A stretch of DNA of 64,000 nucleotides. It comes from a virus. Location of the stretch: positions 37,905-101,904 of IMG/VR virus record IMGVR_UViG_3300027852_000033. One strand, written 5' to 3'. Shown in pieces: positions 23,490 through 34,045 of this stretch. The translations under genes were made by a program, and so were the position numbers. The notes beneath the pieces are model-generated. The model ran no database searches. It saw only the letters and a program-made list of their open reading frames with translations, and was not told where the DNA came from. Each line of letters starts with the position of its first letter. Position 1 is the first letter of the stretch.

Positions 23490-24653
23490 CTATAAAAAAT
23501 TCTGGTCTTTACTAGATTTGGCTACTTTTTTGAATAGAGTGTCAGGATCTCTAATTCTATCCTGTATATCTTCCAGAAGATCGGGATTAGATATAAGATA
23601 ATTTACAGTATTGAAACCCCCCTGACCTAGTCTCTCACCATTATATGAATACCATGCCCCCGCTCTATGTATTATTCCTAATTTAGTACCAAGATTCACA
23701 ATATCAGCGGCAATAGTTTTTGAAGCATCAAAATACATTTGAAAAGTTTCTTCCCCGAATGGAACACCAACCTTATTTTTTATAACCTTAACTTTAGTAT
23801 CATTGGCATAAATTGTCTCGTTCATAACTTTCTTACCTATTCTACGCATATCTAATCTCATAGATGAATAGAACTTAAGGGCATTCCCGCCTGAACCTGT
23901 TTCGTTACTCCCATATGTGATTCCCACAAGTTGGCGAATTTGGTTTATAAATACCAAAGTACACCCTGATTTAGCTAGTGGCGCTGCAAATTGTCTTAAA
24001 GATTGGCTCATCAAAAATGCGGCTCTTCCAGGTTGGGTATCTCCTATTTCTTTTTCATGCTCTATTTTTGGCACTAAAGCGGATACCGAGTCAACAACTA
24101 TAATATCGGTTGTAGGTATAAGCTTACCTACTATATTTAATGCATCTTCAGCAGTAGTAGGATAAAATATATCAAGTTCAGATACTCCACATGCTTCCAT
24201 ATGATATCCCTCTAAAGCAAATTCTAAATCAATATATGCTGCTATACCTCCTTCTCTTTGACATTCAGATATCGTATGTAATACTAGAGTAGTTTTACCA
24301 CTGGATTCCGGCCCTATTATTTCTACTACTCTACCTTTGGGCATCCCGCCTATTTTAGTAGCTCTATCAACAGATAATATACCAGTAGGGCGCGCATCAA
24401 CTTTTATATATGAGGATATATCCGGATTAGTTATATCTATCCTAGTAATTGCATCCTTGCCATATACTTTTATAACCTCCAATAATTTTGCTTCATACGA
24501 AGCTCTTTTCTCACTTTCGGCAATATTGTTTTCCTCTTTTTCTAATGTAGTAGGTATTATATTTTCCTCAATTGCAGATTCAGGTTGGGCTGAAGAAATC
24601 TCGTTTTCAATTGGTTCTTCGCTTTGAATAGTTTCACTTATTTCTGTTCCCAT
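23490..24653 (-). CDS. recA: RecA-like recombinase
   Basis: This ATP-dependent strand-exchange protein is easily recognised. It has Walker A GPESSGKTT (residues 114-122), the DLEFALEGYHMEACGV segment, Walker B IIVVDSVSALVP, loop L2 near NQIRQLVGITYGSNETGSGG and the NALKFYSSMRLDMRRIGK core. The longest frame starts at TTG 24713, but ATG 24653 is preferred because AGGAGG stands 14 bases before it; the spacing is long, so the start is not final. About 50 acidic, probably disordered residues lie before the RecA core, which most RecAs lack, and the C-terminal domain is short. It heads the minus-strand island and may act in phage DNA recombination or recombination-dependent replication. Confidence 0.92.
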   Translation of the reverse strand: MGTEISETIQSEEPIENEISSAQPESAIEENIIPTTLEKEENNIAESEKRASYEAKLLEVIKVYGKDAITRIDITNPDISSYIKVDARPTGILSVDRATKIGGMPKGRVVEIIGPESSGKTTLVLHTISECQREGGIAAYIDLEFALEGYHMEACGVSELDIFYPTTAEDALNIVGKLIPTTDIIVVDSVSALVPKIEHEKEIGDTQPGRAAFLMSQSLRQFAAPLAKSGCTLVFINQIRQLVGITYGSNETGSGGNALKFYSSMRLDMRRIGKKVMNETIYANDTKVKVIKNKVGVPFGEETFQMYFDASKTIAADIVNLGTKLGIIHRAGAWYSYNGERLGQGGFNTVNYLISNPDLLEDIQDRIRDPDTLFKKVAKSSKDQNFL

Positions 24654-24792
24654 AGCTACTAACTTATCCTCCTCATTATTGTAATATATCTTTTCCAGAT
24701 GAATGTGATACAAATTGCAAAGTATGATCTAATATGATAGACTAATATAAATAATAAATATTGTCAAGTAATATCATAGTCGGAGATATGCA
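24654..24792. promoter_or_regulatory. Divergent intergenic region of recA and the 24793 gene
   Basis: The 139 bases separate divergently transcribed genes, so promoters on both strands are expected. For the plus strand TTGCAA (24715-24720) and TAGACT (24738-24743) are spaced 17 bases. No strong minus promoter box is seen. Confidence 0.4.
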
Positions 24793-27771
24793 GTGGCTAA
24801 TACAAAATCAGCTAGAGAATTACCAAAACCGGATACCTATAATATATATGATAAGGGGTACAAAACTGGCTCACAAATGAGTGTTTTTATAGGTCCTATA
24901 TGGCTCGAAGAAATCGTATCATTACAGTTAGATACAAGTTCATCAGACCAAGAGATATGGTCATATTCAAACCCCTATTTTGATAGATTAATGATAGGAC
25001 GATATAGAATAAGAGGATCTATTGGAGTAACATATACCGAGCCTGATTATTTATTGAGGGTAATAACCGAAGCTAGAGATATATCCATTCAGGATAATGA
25101 ATTATATGATATCATAAACAATAGAAAGAATGTATTTGAAAACACCTTGAAATACAGAATGATCACAGAAAAAGTATTACAAGGGGGATATGAGGAATCT
25201 ACAGATGCAGCAATAAACCGATATGTAGATCGTATATCTAGAGAAATAGAGCTTATGTCATTAAGTGGGGAGCGGCTGAACCCTAAACATTTTGAATTAA
25301 CTATAATTACTGGTAATATATATGACGATGAACAAGCTATAGAAATATTTGAGGATGCAAAAATAATAGGCACTGGCAAAATATCAGTAGTAGACGATAA
25401 TGCAATTTCGGAAATATATAGCTTTGTAGCTAAACGTAAACCCGACAGAAAAAAAGTGACTGAGTTACCTAATAAAATAGGATCACTATCTAAAAGAAAC
25501 CTTATTACAATGGCAAAAGAAGTAACTGAACAGCTTGCTGATAAATTATTAAGCCCGCCTGAAATGAAAGTAACTGCTCCAGAAATAAGAACTTCGGGTA
25601 TGTTTAATACTGATAAACTAGCAGTATGTGGATTGTTAAATCCTAGTACTAGAATGTATGGTAAAAAAGCATCATTTTGTGAATTAGTATGGTCATTTGA
25701 ATATCCTTTATATATACAAACCTCCCCAACCGGAATAGGTAATAATGGTAATATCAAATCAGTAACCGATCTTGCTATACTTGTAAAAACGATTGGGTCA
25801 GATGATCCGGGGGAAAGTAATAGCGAAGGTATAAAATTGGTTCCACCTAATGTTGAAGTGGATAATACAAATCAAAGAGGATTTAATAATTCGTTTGGTA
25901 GATTAATATCAATAGATAGAGAAAGAACATCTACTTTTACTTCCGCTGTAGCCCCTGTAGTTCCAGAAACTATAAGCAATACCATGGGTGGAACTGTAAT
26001 ATTGCCAAGGAAAAAAAGGAACGATTTTGAAATCGGGGCATTTATTCCCCCACAAATCGTAGATCCTACCGGATTTTCTTATACGGATACTGATCTGGAA
26101 GCGTTTACTGCAACCACATTATGGTGTGCACTTATGGGATTTAGATCAACAACTGGAAATAAAACGAATACCGATGGAACAGATACCCATGAACCAGGAG
26201 GTAAAGGGCAATATATAACAGAAATTGCACAACCAATCAACACATTTGCATATATTAATAGTGTCAAAGGAGAACTCAAAGGGGATGATTACATTTTAAA
26301 AATAGCTACTCCTATCTATATAGATCTGATGAATACTGCAAAATTAGGAGCAGGGTGTAAACCAACCGAAGAAGAAATACCAAGTGGTAAAATAGGTAAA
26401 GAAATTTGTATACCCGTAAATAAATCTAATGATGACATATCAATAACTGATAACGGAAAGGATTTATCAGGAGATGGGGATACAAATGAAGGAGAAGCCA
26501 ATGCTAAAATGATAAAGCTGGCGCGAGAGCTATCCTATAAAACTACTGTGGAAATTGCACCACTTGAGGAACCTAATGTAAATAACGATAAGGTCGCCCA
26601 TTTTTTTGAGATAGGAACTTTAATGGATAGTGGTATTTTAAGTACAGATTTTAGTAAATGCGTATATGTCGCTCCCTTTGTATATAAAGACTGGCCCGAT
26701 ATTACTGGTTTAACATGTGGAGGGCAGGGTAATCCCCATTCAGTTACTATAACTGAAATGGATGAATATCCTTCTGATCCTGACGAATATTTAGTGCATA
26801 TGTTACATACTTACAATCAAACCGATATTAGTTGTGATCTATCAGTAGACTATGATTGGACAATAAAAGATATAGCCGGATATAACCAAACTGGCCAGAC
26901 ATTTTCTATACATGGTGTATATTTTCTTACTCCGGAAAATCCAGATAAATACTATATAACTTGCCCAACTTGCGGCGATATAATATGGTATGGAAATCTA
27001 GAACTGGAAGGGTCAGGAGAAGATTATCCATTCAATGCAAAGGTAGTATGGTTTTTATCTATAATGCCACTATGGAGGGAAGAAAGTACAGAAAATGATA
27101 AAGTAAATTACATTCATGATCTTGAATCTGAAGCAGGCCGATATGTTGAATTATATAATATAACTAGATGCGATTCAAAGTTAATGGATTTAGAAGTATT
27201 AACAGTTAGAAGCGCCGGTTTATGGGATGCATTTATTACTAAATTAAAAGAACTTTTACATATAGATATAGAAACCCAAAGTTATTTATTTCCAGTTAAA
27301 GCAACTATGCAAAGAATAGCCGCTTTTTGTAGGGGGTATGCATTTAGAATTAGTTTGGATAGAATAGTTGATCAGCTTTTATTATGTGGTTTTAGCGAAA
27401 ATATTACTTCCGCAAGTGGAGGAATTATTAAACAACCAGCCGGGGGGTGGACTCTCGGTTCGGCATTAGATATAGCAATAACAGATGATAAAAATAAAGA
27501 TAAAATAGGGACTATTCGTAAGGAATTACATTCTATGGTAAATTCAGTATTTAAAACCGCCATGCAATTATCAGGGATACGAATAACTGAGGAAAAAAAG
27601 GGTGGAAAATACATAAGGGCCGAAATAGATATTTTAAGTCCTTCGCCCAGTATAGTATCTTGGGGCTTAACCGAGGAAGGATATGAAGAACTAAAGGAAT
27701 CTTCTTCGGAAAGCGATGAGGCGGGCGAACCGGAAGGTGAGACCCAAATAATTTTAGGAGGCTATGAATAA
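24793..27771 (+). CDS. Large virion protein with tube-like N-terminal domain, 992 aa
   Basis: The GTG start has GGAG at 24782-24785. Residues about 28-95 (SVFIGPIWLEEIVSLQLDTS ... YRIRGSIGVTYTEPDYLL) and 165-215 (HFELTIITGNIYDDEQAI ... IGTGKISVVDDNAISEIY) look like the strands of a tail-tube domain, split by a helical insertion. The rest is a long mixed region with one CPTC pair near residue 723 and an acidic tail. It may be a baseplate-tube junction or tail-tip protein. The next start codon overlaps its end, but that belongs to the inserted tnpB. Confidence 0.6.
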   Translation: MANTKSARELPKPDTYNIYDKGYKTGSQMSVFIGPIWLEEIVSLQLDTSSSDQEIWSYSNPYFDRLMIGRYRIRGSIGVTYTEPDYLLRVITEARDISIQDNELYDIINNRKNVFENTLKYRMITEKVLQGGYEESTDAAINRYVDRISREIELMSLSGERLNPKHFELTIITGNIYDDEQAIEIFEDAKIIGTGKISVVDDNAISEIYSFVAKRKPDRKKVTELPNKIGSLSKRNLITMAKEVTEQLADKLLSPPEMKVTAPEIRTSGMFNTDKLAVCGLLNPSTRMYGKKASFCELVWSFEYPLYIQTSPTGIGNNGNIKSVTDLAILVKTIGSDDPGESNSEGIKLVPPNVEVDNTNQRGFNNSFGRLISIDRERTSTFTSAVAPVVPETISNTMGGTVILPRKKRNDFEIGAFIPPQIVDPTGFSYTDTDLEAFTATTLWCALMGFRSTTGNKTNTDGTDTHEPGGKGQYITEIAQPINTFAYINSVKGELKGDDYILKIATPIYIDLMNTAKLGAGCKPTEEEIPSGKIGKEICIPVNKSNDDISITDNGKDLSGDGDTNEGEANAKMIKLARELSYKTTVEIAPLEEPNVNNDKVAHFFEIGTLMDSGILSTDFSKCVYVAPFVYKDWPDITGLTCGGQGNPHSVTITEMDEYPSDPDEYLVHMLHTYNQTDISCDLSVDYDWTIKDIAGYNQTGQTFSIHGVYFLTPENPDKYYITCPTCGDIIWYGNLELEGSGEDYPFNAKVVWFLSIMPLWREESTENDKVNYIHDLESEAGRYVELYNITRCDSKLMDLEVLTVRSAGLWDAFITKLKELLHIDIETQSYLFPVKATMQRIAAFCRGYAFRISLDRIVDQLLLCGFSENITSASGGIIKQPAGGWTLGSALDIAITDDKNKDKIGTIRKELHSMVNSVFKTAMQLSGIRITEEKKGGKYIRAEIDILSPSPSIVSWGLTEEGYEELKESSSESDEAGEPEGETQIILGGYE

Positions 27772-28999
27772 TAATAATAAAATTATGAAAATTAATTTAT
27801 CCTATAAGACTGAATTAGACTTAAACAATAAACAAAAATCACAAATAAATCAAGCTACAGGTGGAGCCAGATTTGCATATAATTGGGGGCTTGGTAGAAG
27901 AATCAAATTGTATGAAGAAGAAAAGAAATCAACTAATGCAATAGATCAACACAGAGAACTCACTAAACTTAAAAAGACAGATTATGATTGGATGTATTTA
28001 TCATCAAAATGTGTATTTCAAGAAGCACTACGAGATTTAGATAAGGGTTTTGAAAACTTCTTTAGAAATGTTAAGCAAGGTAAGCCGCCAGGATTTCCTA
28101 AGTTTAAATCCAAACATAATTCTAAACAATCTTTTAGATTGAATGGTTCAATTCATGTATTTAATGATAAAATTCAGTTACCAAGATTAGGAAAGTTAAA
28201 TCTAAAAGAAAAAGGTTATATTCCAACTGATGAAAAAATACTGTCAGCGACAGTTTCTAAACATGCTAATCGTTATTTTGTATCAGTTAATATTGAAAAA
28301 GAAGTAGAATTACCACCTAATATTAGCAAAGAAACAGTTGGTATAGATTTAGGAATAAAAGATTTGGCAATAACTTCTGCCGGAATACATTTTGAAAATC
28401 CAAAGACCTATAAGAAGTTCCTAAAGAAACTAAAAAGAATGCAAAGACGGTTAAGTCGTAAGACAAGAGGAAGTAATAACAGAAGGAAACAGAAAGAAAA
28501 AGTTGCTAAATTACATTATAAAATATCAAATATACGAAAAGATAATATTCATAAGATGACAAGCTCTGTGGTGAAAGCAAAGCCACAAACTATAGTCATT
28601 GAGGATTTATCTGCTCGTAATATGATGAAAAATCATAAGTTAGCTCAGTCAATAGCAGATTCTTCTTTTGGAGAAATTAGAAGGCAGTTTGAATATAAAT
28701 GTAAATGGAATAACATCAATCTTGTTATTGCAAACAGGTGGTTCCCTTCTAGTAAATTGTGTTCAGGTTGTGGTTTCAAGAAAGAAGAATTAAAACTATC
28801 AGATAGAATTTATAAGTGTAATATTTGTGGTTTAAAAATTGATAGAGATTTTAATGCAGCACTTAATTTGAAGGAATATACCGCAAGTTCTGCGGGAATT
28901 AACGCCTCTGGAGAAGATAAAGCCCATGATAGTAATATCAGGTGGTCTTCGTTGAATGAGGAATTTAACAGCAAAACTAGTGAGTTAATAATATGCTAG
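27764..28999 (+). CDS. tnpB: TnpB-like RNA-guided nuclease (IS200/IS605 or IS607 family accessory gene)
   Basis: The 411-residue protein has all three RuvC parts: GIDLGIKDLA (D195), VIEDLS (E280) and IDRDFNAALNL (D360/D362), with a zinc ribbon CSGC (333-336) ... CNIC (352-355) between. The Arg/Lys-rich bridge helix region near residue 225-245 is present, and the typical C-terminal SSAGINASGEDKA tail is complete. So it should be active. No TnpA transposase is next to it. The first ATG overlaps the previous gene by 8 bases; ATG 27785 (MKINLSYKT) matches the usual TnpB start better. It interrupts a row of virion genes. GCTATGA occurs at both junctions (27761-27767 and 29024-29030). The guide RNA is expected to come from the gene's 3' end and beyond, which cannot be delimited here. 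Confidence 0.9.
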   Translation: MNNNNKIMKINLSYKTELDLNNKQKSQINQATGGARFAYNWGLGRRIKLYEEEKKSTNAIDQHRELTKLKKTDYDWMYLSSKCVFQEALRDLDKGFENFFRNVKQGKPPGFPKFKSKHNSKQSFRLNGSIHVFNDKIQLPRLGKLNLKEKGYIPTDEKILSATVSKHANRYFVSVNIEKEVELPPNISKETVGIDLGIKDLAITSAGIHFENPKTYKKFLKKLKRMQRRLSRKTRGSNNRRKQKEKVAKLHYKISNIRKDNIHKMTSSVVKAKPQTIVIEDLSARNMMKNHKLAQSIADSSFGEIRRQFEYKCKWNNINLVIANRWFPSSKLCSGCGFKKEELKLSDRIYKCNICGLKIDRDFNAALNLKEYTASSAGINASGEDKAHDSNIRWSSLNEEFNSKTSELIIC

Positions 29000-29026
29000 T
29001 AATTCATAAGTTTAAAAGGACGAGCT

Positions 29027-32000
29027 ATGATGCCTAAATCTAGTGACCCATCGGATATCAACAATAGTGTAAATGGGTTTAACATTACAAAATGTAGTGT
29101 AACAGAAGAAATAACACTATTTTTAGTTTTTCCAAACTTATCATATGGGATTATGGCAAATACATATGCCAAAAGTAACGATAGTACTAAAGATGTTAAA
29201 GGTAATAAAGAAGCTTCTCGCACAGTAGTGAACCCAACAAGTAACTATACCTATGATATTAACGATATTCCAATTGTAGATAAAGGCGCAGGATTAACTA
29301 CTACTATAATTGGAACTGAAACATTTTATATAGGGGCAGGAATAGGTAAAGAATTCTTTCTTACAAGTATGCCAATAAATAGTATATGTGCAAAGGCAAT
29401 TGTAACCGATCCTGCACTCTCTATTCCTATTCCACTAAAGATAGACCCATTGGTAGAAAATGAAGAAGTAGAAGCTATCAGAACCGCCGATAATTCTGTG
29501 TCTTTACAATGGGCACTATTGTCAATGGCTATGCAAGTAGTACAATCAAATCCGGGAACTGATATTAAGGGTAAAACCGGGGACGCTATAGTAACCGAAA
29601 TTATGCGGCTCGCTAGTAGTATGTCAAGTTATGATGGCTTTAAATGGACAGGGAATAGCGCCGATGATAATAGAGTAGAATTTTCTCATTTGGGATACCC
29701 TCTCGATTCAACAAGCGAACAATCAGAAGAGGCAGGACAAGACACCTTGAGGACATTATTTCAAACAGGCATGTCTACTCCTCTTCTCAAAGATGTATTT
29801 TCAAAACCCTCGGTTATTATCTTACACTCAGGTCCATCTGGTCCAAGATTATACCATTCTTCAACATTATCAGATGCAATTATGCCAACATTTACTATAA
29901 TTGGTAGAGATACCCCTCCTAAAATCGAATTTAGTAGTGTTATAAAATTACTTGATGTAGATGATATATCTGCAATACCGAATTGGTCAGAAAATATGGA
30001 AGCAGCAGAAGCTGCAGCTAAAGGTATATCTTCAGAAGAATTTGCAATACTATCAAATTCAGATAATAGTGTTGAACATATATTCCCATCAAGTCTTATA
30101 GTACCAATAGAAAATGGGGGATCAACTTTTAGACAATATAATGAGGGAACAGGATTACCAGAGGATAGAGATTATACTTTGATTACCCCTAGACCACCGG
30201 TATTTACTGCCGGTGAATATATGATAACTGCCGATAATAGCCCATTTATACCTATAACAAATTCATATTTTTATCCAATAGTAAAACATAAACCATATAC
30301 TTATGAAAATTGTAGAGTTTGTGGGGGGACTAAATCCCTTGGTTTTGAAACTTGTCTAACTTGTATAGAAAATCCAGGATATGTGAAAAATGATCAAGGA
30401 GATTATATAATTTGTCCTAACTGTATTGGGACCGGAATAGGTAAATTTATAGTTTGTCCAGTATGTAACTCGGAAAAGAAAAGTTATGTTTATAAGTGTG
30501 GTACCTGTGGGCATGACCTTGGGGAACAAATATTACTAAAAACACCGGATGATAATAATCCTAGATATGAACTTAAGACTGAAAATGGTGAAAATATACT
30601 TTATGTATATTTAAACAAGATTATTAAAACAACAGATATTATTATATACATGAACAATACCTATGTTCCAAACATTGCACAATTATATGATGATGCTTTT
30701 GTAGAAATATATACCATAAATGGAAATGTTATTAAATTTAATTACATGATAACGGGATATCCCGGATATAATGCAGGTAATTTACCAGATACTATAAATA
30801 GTATAGAAGTATATGAATCCGGGCCGGCTATGCAAACTTGTGAAGAATGTAAAATAGAAGTTAGCGATGTCAATTACCGACTTGGTTATGTTTTTAGTCC
30901 TACCGTTCCGGTAACAAGTTCACCAGATGTAACTGAATATATAACTGAATTATCAGATGTTCTTAACTTATCATATCGGTATCCTGATAATAATACTACG
31001 CCAGCAAAAGAAGGATTTAATTTACTTGGCTCGGCTTTATATATGTACAACGAGATTATAGTAAAGGCTCGTCCTTCTCTCAAATATATAGCCGGCCACG
31101 TTATCGATAAATGGAATACTATTGATAAAGAAAGTGTAGAAAATATAGTTTCTTCTACAATAGTATTACCAATATCAGGTACTGAAGTATCATCATGGGA
31201 AGAAACAAGTAAAAAACCTTGGCTACCTTGGAGAGGTGCGGCATGGGAGAGTAATGATAGTTTTTGGGATGACTATAATCCTGAAAATCATATAATGTTA
31301 TTGTCTAATCTTGAATATATAGGACAATCCATCCCAAGTGAATTGTCTATATTTGAGATGCCCCAAGCAACTGGATTAGCTGAGGAACAAAGCAAAGATT
31401 ATTTAGACAATATGATATCTAACTGTATTCCCTCTGGTTATGCTACAGTTATTAACAAAGATAATATACACAAAGTTTCAACCATAAGAGAAGTTACTTA
31501 TATAACTAATAACAATAGTAGTGGAAAATCGGTAGCTACTGATGGTATATCATTGGATAAAGAGGAAAAGATAGTTGCAGATACTATAAGCCCGATACAA
31601 CAATCTATACCTTTAAGTGTAGAAACTGGGGGGACAATCAAGGTAGGGGATTTTTTGAACGGTTTAATTAGTATACAGAATAAAGATAGTATATTAGCTA
31701 TTCAACAATTATTGCATACCCTACCAGAAATTGCGCGTGGTATTTCTAATATGGTAAAACAAACGTCAATAATAGTAAAAAATAATAAAGTAGTACCTAC
31801 TCCGGTATGGGAAGAAAGTGCCTCACCTATCATTACTACTTCATTTATGTGTATAACAGAGATGATGGATGAGATAACTACTAATTTTGATATTGGTGGT
31901 AGTGACAAAGAATATGGAGTTATAGAAAATTCATTGAAAGCTATAATAAATGATGAAAAACCTGTAGAATCTATTGTAGAATCAATAGATGTCATATTAG

Positions 32001-34045
32001 ATTTTGTTAATGATGTTATATTTTATTCTAAATTATGTCGTGACATAACTATGTATCGTAATAATGATAATAATGGCACGGTATTTCACTCTTATATAGA
32101 TAATGATATATCCCATGAGATAGAAATTGTAGATAGTTCTATGATATACGGAACATGGTTTTATAATATTAGAAAAACATATTTACTATGGATTAGTGCT
32201 TTTTCATTACTTGAAGCCATGGCTATACAAATATATAGTATTGCATGTTCATTCAAATATACTTTTTCAGCATTACCAGTAGTAGATGCAGAAAGCGGAG
32301 ATATTCCAACTCGTAAACTTGATATTGCATTATTCATAGCCGGCGATGATAAATGTCATCCAATAGTTGAATCATCTATAGAATTAACTGATACTTTAAA
32401 AAATGCAACATTAGGTATATGCCAAATCGCCGATATATTTGGCAGTAACACACTCCATTACGATATAGAAGGAAAGGTTCCAACTTTAGTAGACAGTGTT
32501 GCCGAAACTATCCCGTTAGTTGGGATGGGAGCAGCAGATAATTCAGAATTTGATGATCAACATGAACAGTTCTTTGTCACTACTGGAGAGCTTGCAAAAG
32601 AACCATATTCTACTATTATGCCGGTATTCGATACGAATTTTGACTATCTGCGAAATAGTATATCCACCAAGGATTTTATGATACGAGAAAGTGGTGAATT
32701 AAGATATATATCTAATGATGGTAATAGTATAAATAGTATAACCATGACAGAAGGGGACTATCCTAAAATATTTAATTCGATAACCAATGGTGGAAAGGTT
32801 ACTATAAATAGGATAGAGAGTGAAGATTTTACAGGTAAGATTAATTGTTCTATGGTTCTTCCATATCTCAGTAATATTAGACAAACACTTAGTCCTTCCT
32901 CTCCTATTGATGTAGATTTTAAAAGCGGCCAGCCTGATACAGTAGATATAACATGGACATATAATAATTTAGTATCGAGTCTCGACTCAATAATGACAAA
33001 TAAGACTAATGCAATGTTATCTATGGATAAAGTATCTGCAGAAATCAAAGGAATACTAAGTAACAAAACTGTACTTGATTTATTATACAATAACCCAGGT
33101 ACAATAAAATTTAACATACCTTTCCTTGGATTTGCAGATGCTAGTATTTCAACTACAAACAATATGTGCGAATCAGCTTTAATGGCATATGTATTCCACG
33201 CACTTGGATTTACTTTGAGGCCCGAGTTTTTATCAGGCGGTATAGTGAATAAACAAACTGTAGCACAAAGTATAGGTAATTTATTATGGTACAATGGTAC
33301 TTTTTCAAATCCAGAATGGGCATTGAATTATAATCTATTTCTATCGAAAAGGAGAGCATATATTGTAGCACTATATATTATATATAAATTATCTGAGATT
33401 CCATGGCAAGTAGGGGAATATGAAGTAAGTATATCTACAACCCCTGGGAGTGGGCCCGATTATGCTACAAAAGTATTTAATTGTTATGGGTTTGGAGCGA
33501 TGTTTGGTAGTGCAGCATATACTGCAGATGGCAGAGCCAATAATATCGTAAAAGGACAAAGAACAACATATATATCAAAAATGATACCCACTCTTGGTAT
33601 ATTACCTGTAACCGGAATATCAAATATGAGCATACATTTAACTGCGCCTATTGGTAGAGATATAACCGGCGATATAGGTTGTATGTCTATTATTGAGAAT
33701 AATACTATATATAGTCCGGTTACAAAAGATAAGGAATATAATACCTTTGTTTCTTATAACAAAGATAATAATGATATAATAGGATTATATAATAATGCGG
33801 CCGAAGCATTATTGGTTGGAGGGGAAAATGCAATAACTAATACAGGGAAAAATATATCAGATATGGTATTACTTTATGCTAATGGGAAATACCCGGCATC
33901 TAAGCGAGTAAGACTTAGTATAGGTGAATTTATATCGGGCGCGTTTAACCAATTATCTCCGGTATATCTCGCTAATAATATATCACCTTTTAAAACAACT
34001 ACTTCAATATTAGATGATTTTTATCTAAATATACATAAGATTTAA
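29027..34045 (+). CDS. Giant virion protein with DnaJ-type zinc cluster, 1672 aa
   Basis: The start has GGACGAG upstream; a second ATG (29153, MANTYAKSND) is possible. Residues 429-500 carry a run of Cys motifs: CRVCGGT, CLTC, CPNCIGTG, CPVC and CGTCGHDLGEQ. This resembles the DnaJ zinc domain or stacked zinc ribbons. The rest alternates beta-rich and helical regions, with hydrophobic helices near residues 1050-1080. No catalytic motif is seen. Its place between tube-like and tail-chaperone genes points to a tail or baseplate part. The tnpB insert lies just upstream. Confidence 0.6.
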   Translation: MMPKSSDPSDINNSVNGFNITKCSVTEEITLFLVFPNLSYGIMANTYAKSNDSTKDVKGNKEASRTVVNPTSNYTYDINDIPIVDKGAGLTTTIIGTETFYIGAGIGKEFFLTSMPINSICAKAIVTDPALSIPIPLKIDPLVENEEVEAIRTADNSVSLQWALLSMAMQVVQSNPGTDIKGKTGDAIVTEIMRLASSMSSYDGFKWTGNSADDNRVEFSHLGYPLDSTSEQSEEAGQDTLRTLFQTGMSTPLLKDVFSKPSVIILHSGPSGPRLYHSSTLSDAIMPTFTIIGRDTPPKIEFSSVIKLLDVDDISAIPNWSENMEAAEAAAKGISSEEFAILSNSDNSVEHIFPSSLIVPIENGGSTFRQYNEGTGLPEDRDYTLITPRPPVFTAGEYMITADNSPFIPITNSYFYPIVKHKPYTYENCRVCGGTKSLGFETCLTCIENPGYVKNDQGDYIICPNCIGTGIGKFIVCPVCNSEKKSYVYKCGTCGHDLGEQILLKTPDDNNPRYELKTENGENILYVYLNKIIKTTDIIIYMNNTYVPNIAQLYDDAFVEIYTINGNVIKFNYMITGYPGYNAGNLPDTINSIEVYESGPAMQTCEECKIEVSDVNYRLGYVFSPTVPVTSSPDVTEYITELSDVLNLSYRYPDNNTTPAKEGFNLLGSALYMYNEIIVKARPSLKYIAGHVIDKWNTIDKESVENIVSSTIVLPISGTEVSSWEETSKKPWLPWRGAAWESNDSFWDDYNPENHIMLLSNLEYIGQSIPSELSIFEMPQATGLAEEQSKDYLDNMISNCIPSGYATVINKDNIHKVSTIREVTYITNNNSSGKSVATDGISLDKEEKIVADTISPIQQSIPLSVETGGTIKVGDFLNGLISIQNKDSILAIQQLLHTLPEIARGISNMVKQTSIIVKNNKVVPTPVWEESASPIITTSFMCITEMMDEITTNFDIGGSDKEYGVIENSLKAIINDEKPVESIVESIDVILDFVNDVIFYSKLCRDITMYRNNDNNGTVFHSYIDNDISHEIEIVDSSMIYGTWFYNIRKTYLLWISAFSLLEAMAIQIYSIACSFKYTFSALPVVDAESGDIPTRKLDIALFIAGDDKCHPIVESSIELTDTLKNATLGICQIADIFGSNTLHYDIEGKVPTLVDSVAETIPLVGMGAADNSEFDDQHEQFFVTTGELAKEPYSTIMPVFDTNFDYLRNSISTKDFMIRESGELRYISNDGNSINSITMTEGDYPKIFNSITNGGKVTINRIESEDFTGKINCSMVLPYLSNIRQTLSPSSPIDVDFKSGQPDTVDITWTYNNLVSSLDSIMTNKTNAMLSMDKVSAEIKGILSNKTVLDLLYNNPGTIKFNIPFLGFADASISTTNNMCESALMAYVFHALGFTLRPEFLSGGIVNKQTVAQSIGNLLWYNGTFSNPEWALNYNLFLSKRRAYIVALYIIYKLSEIPWQVGEYEVSISTTPGSGPDYATKVFNCYGFGAMFGSAAYTADGRANNIVKGQRTTYISKMIPTLGILPVTGISNMSIHLTAPIGRDITGDIGCMSIIENNTIYSPVTKDKEYNTFVSYNKDNNDIIGLYNNAAEALLVGGENAITNTGKNISDMVLLYANGKYPASKRVRLSIGEFISGAFNQLSPVYLANNISPFKTTTSILDDFYLNIHKI

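Noticed and set aside
25089-25757. 222-codon minus-strand frame inside the 992-residue gene
   Set aside because: It is the shadow of a well-supported plus-strand gene, has no ribosome site and its product is low-complexity Ile/Leu/Ser.
27764-29020. Complete IS605 or IS607 transposon
   Set aside because: No TnpA or serine recombinase gene and no clear end hairpins were found, so only tnpB is reported.
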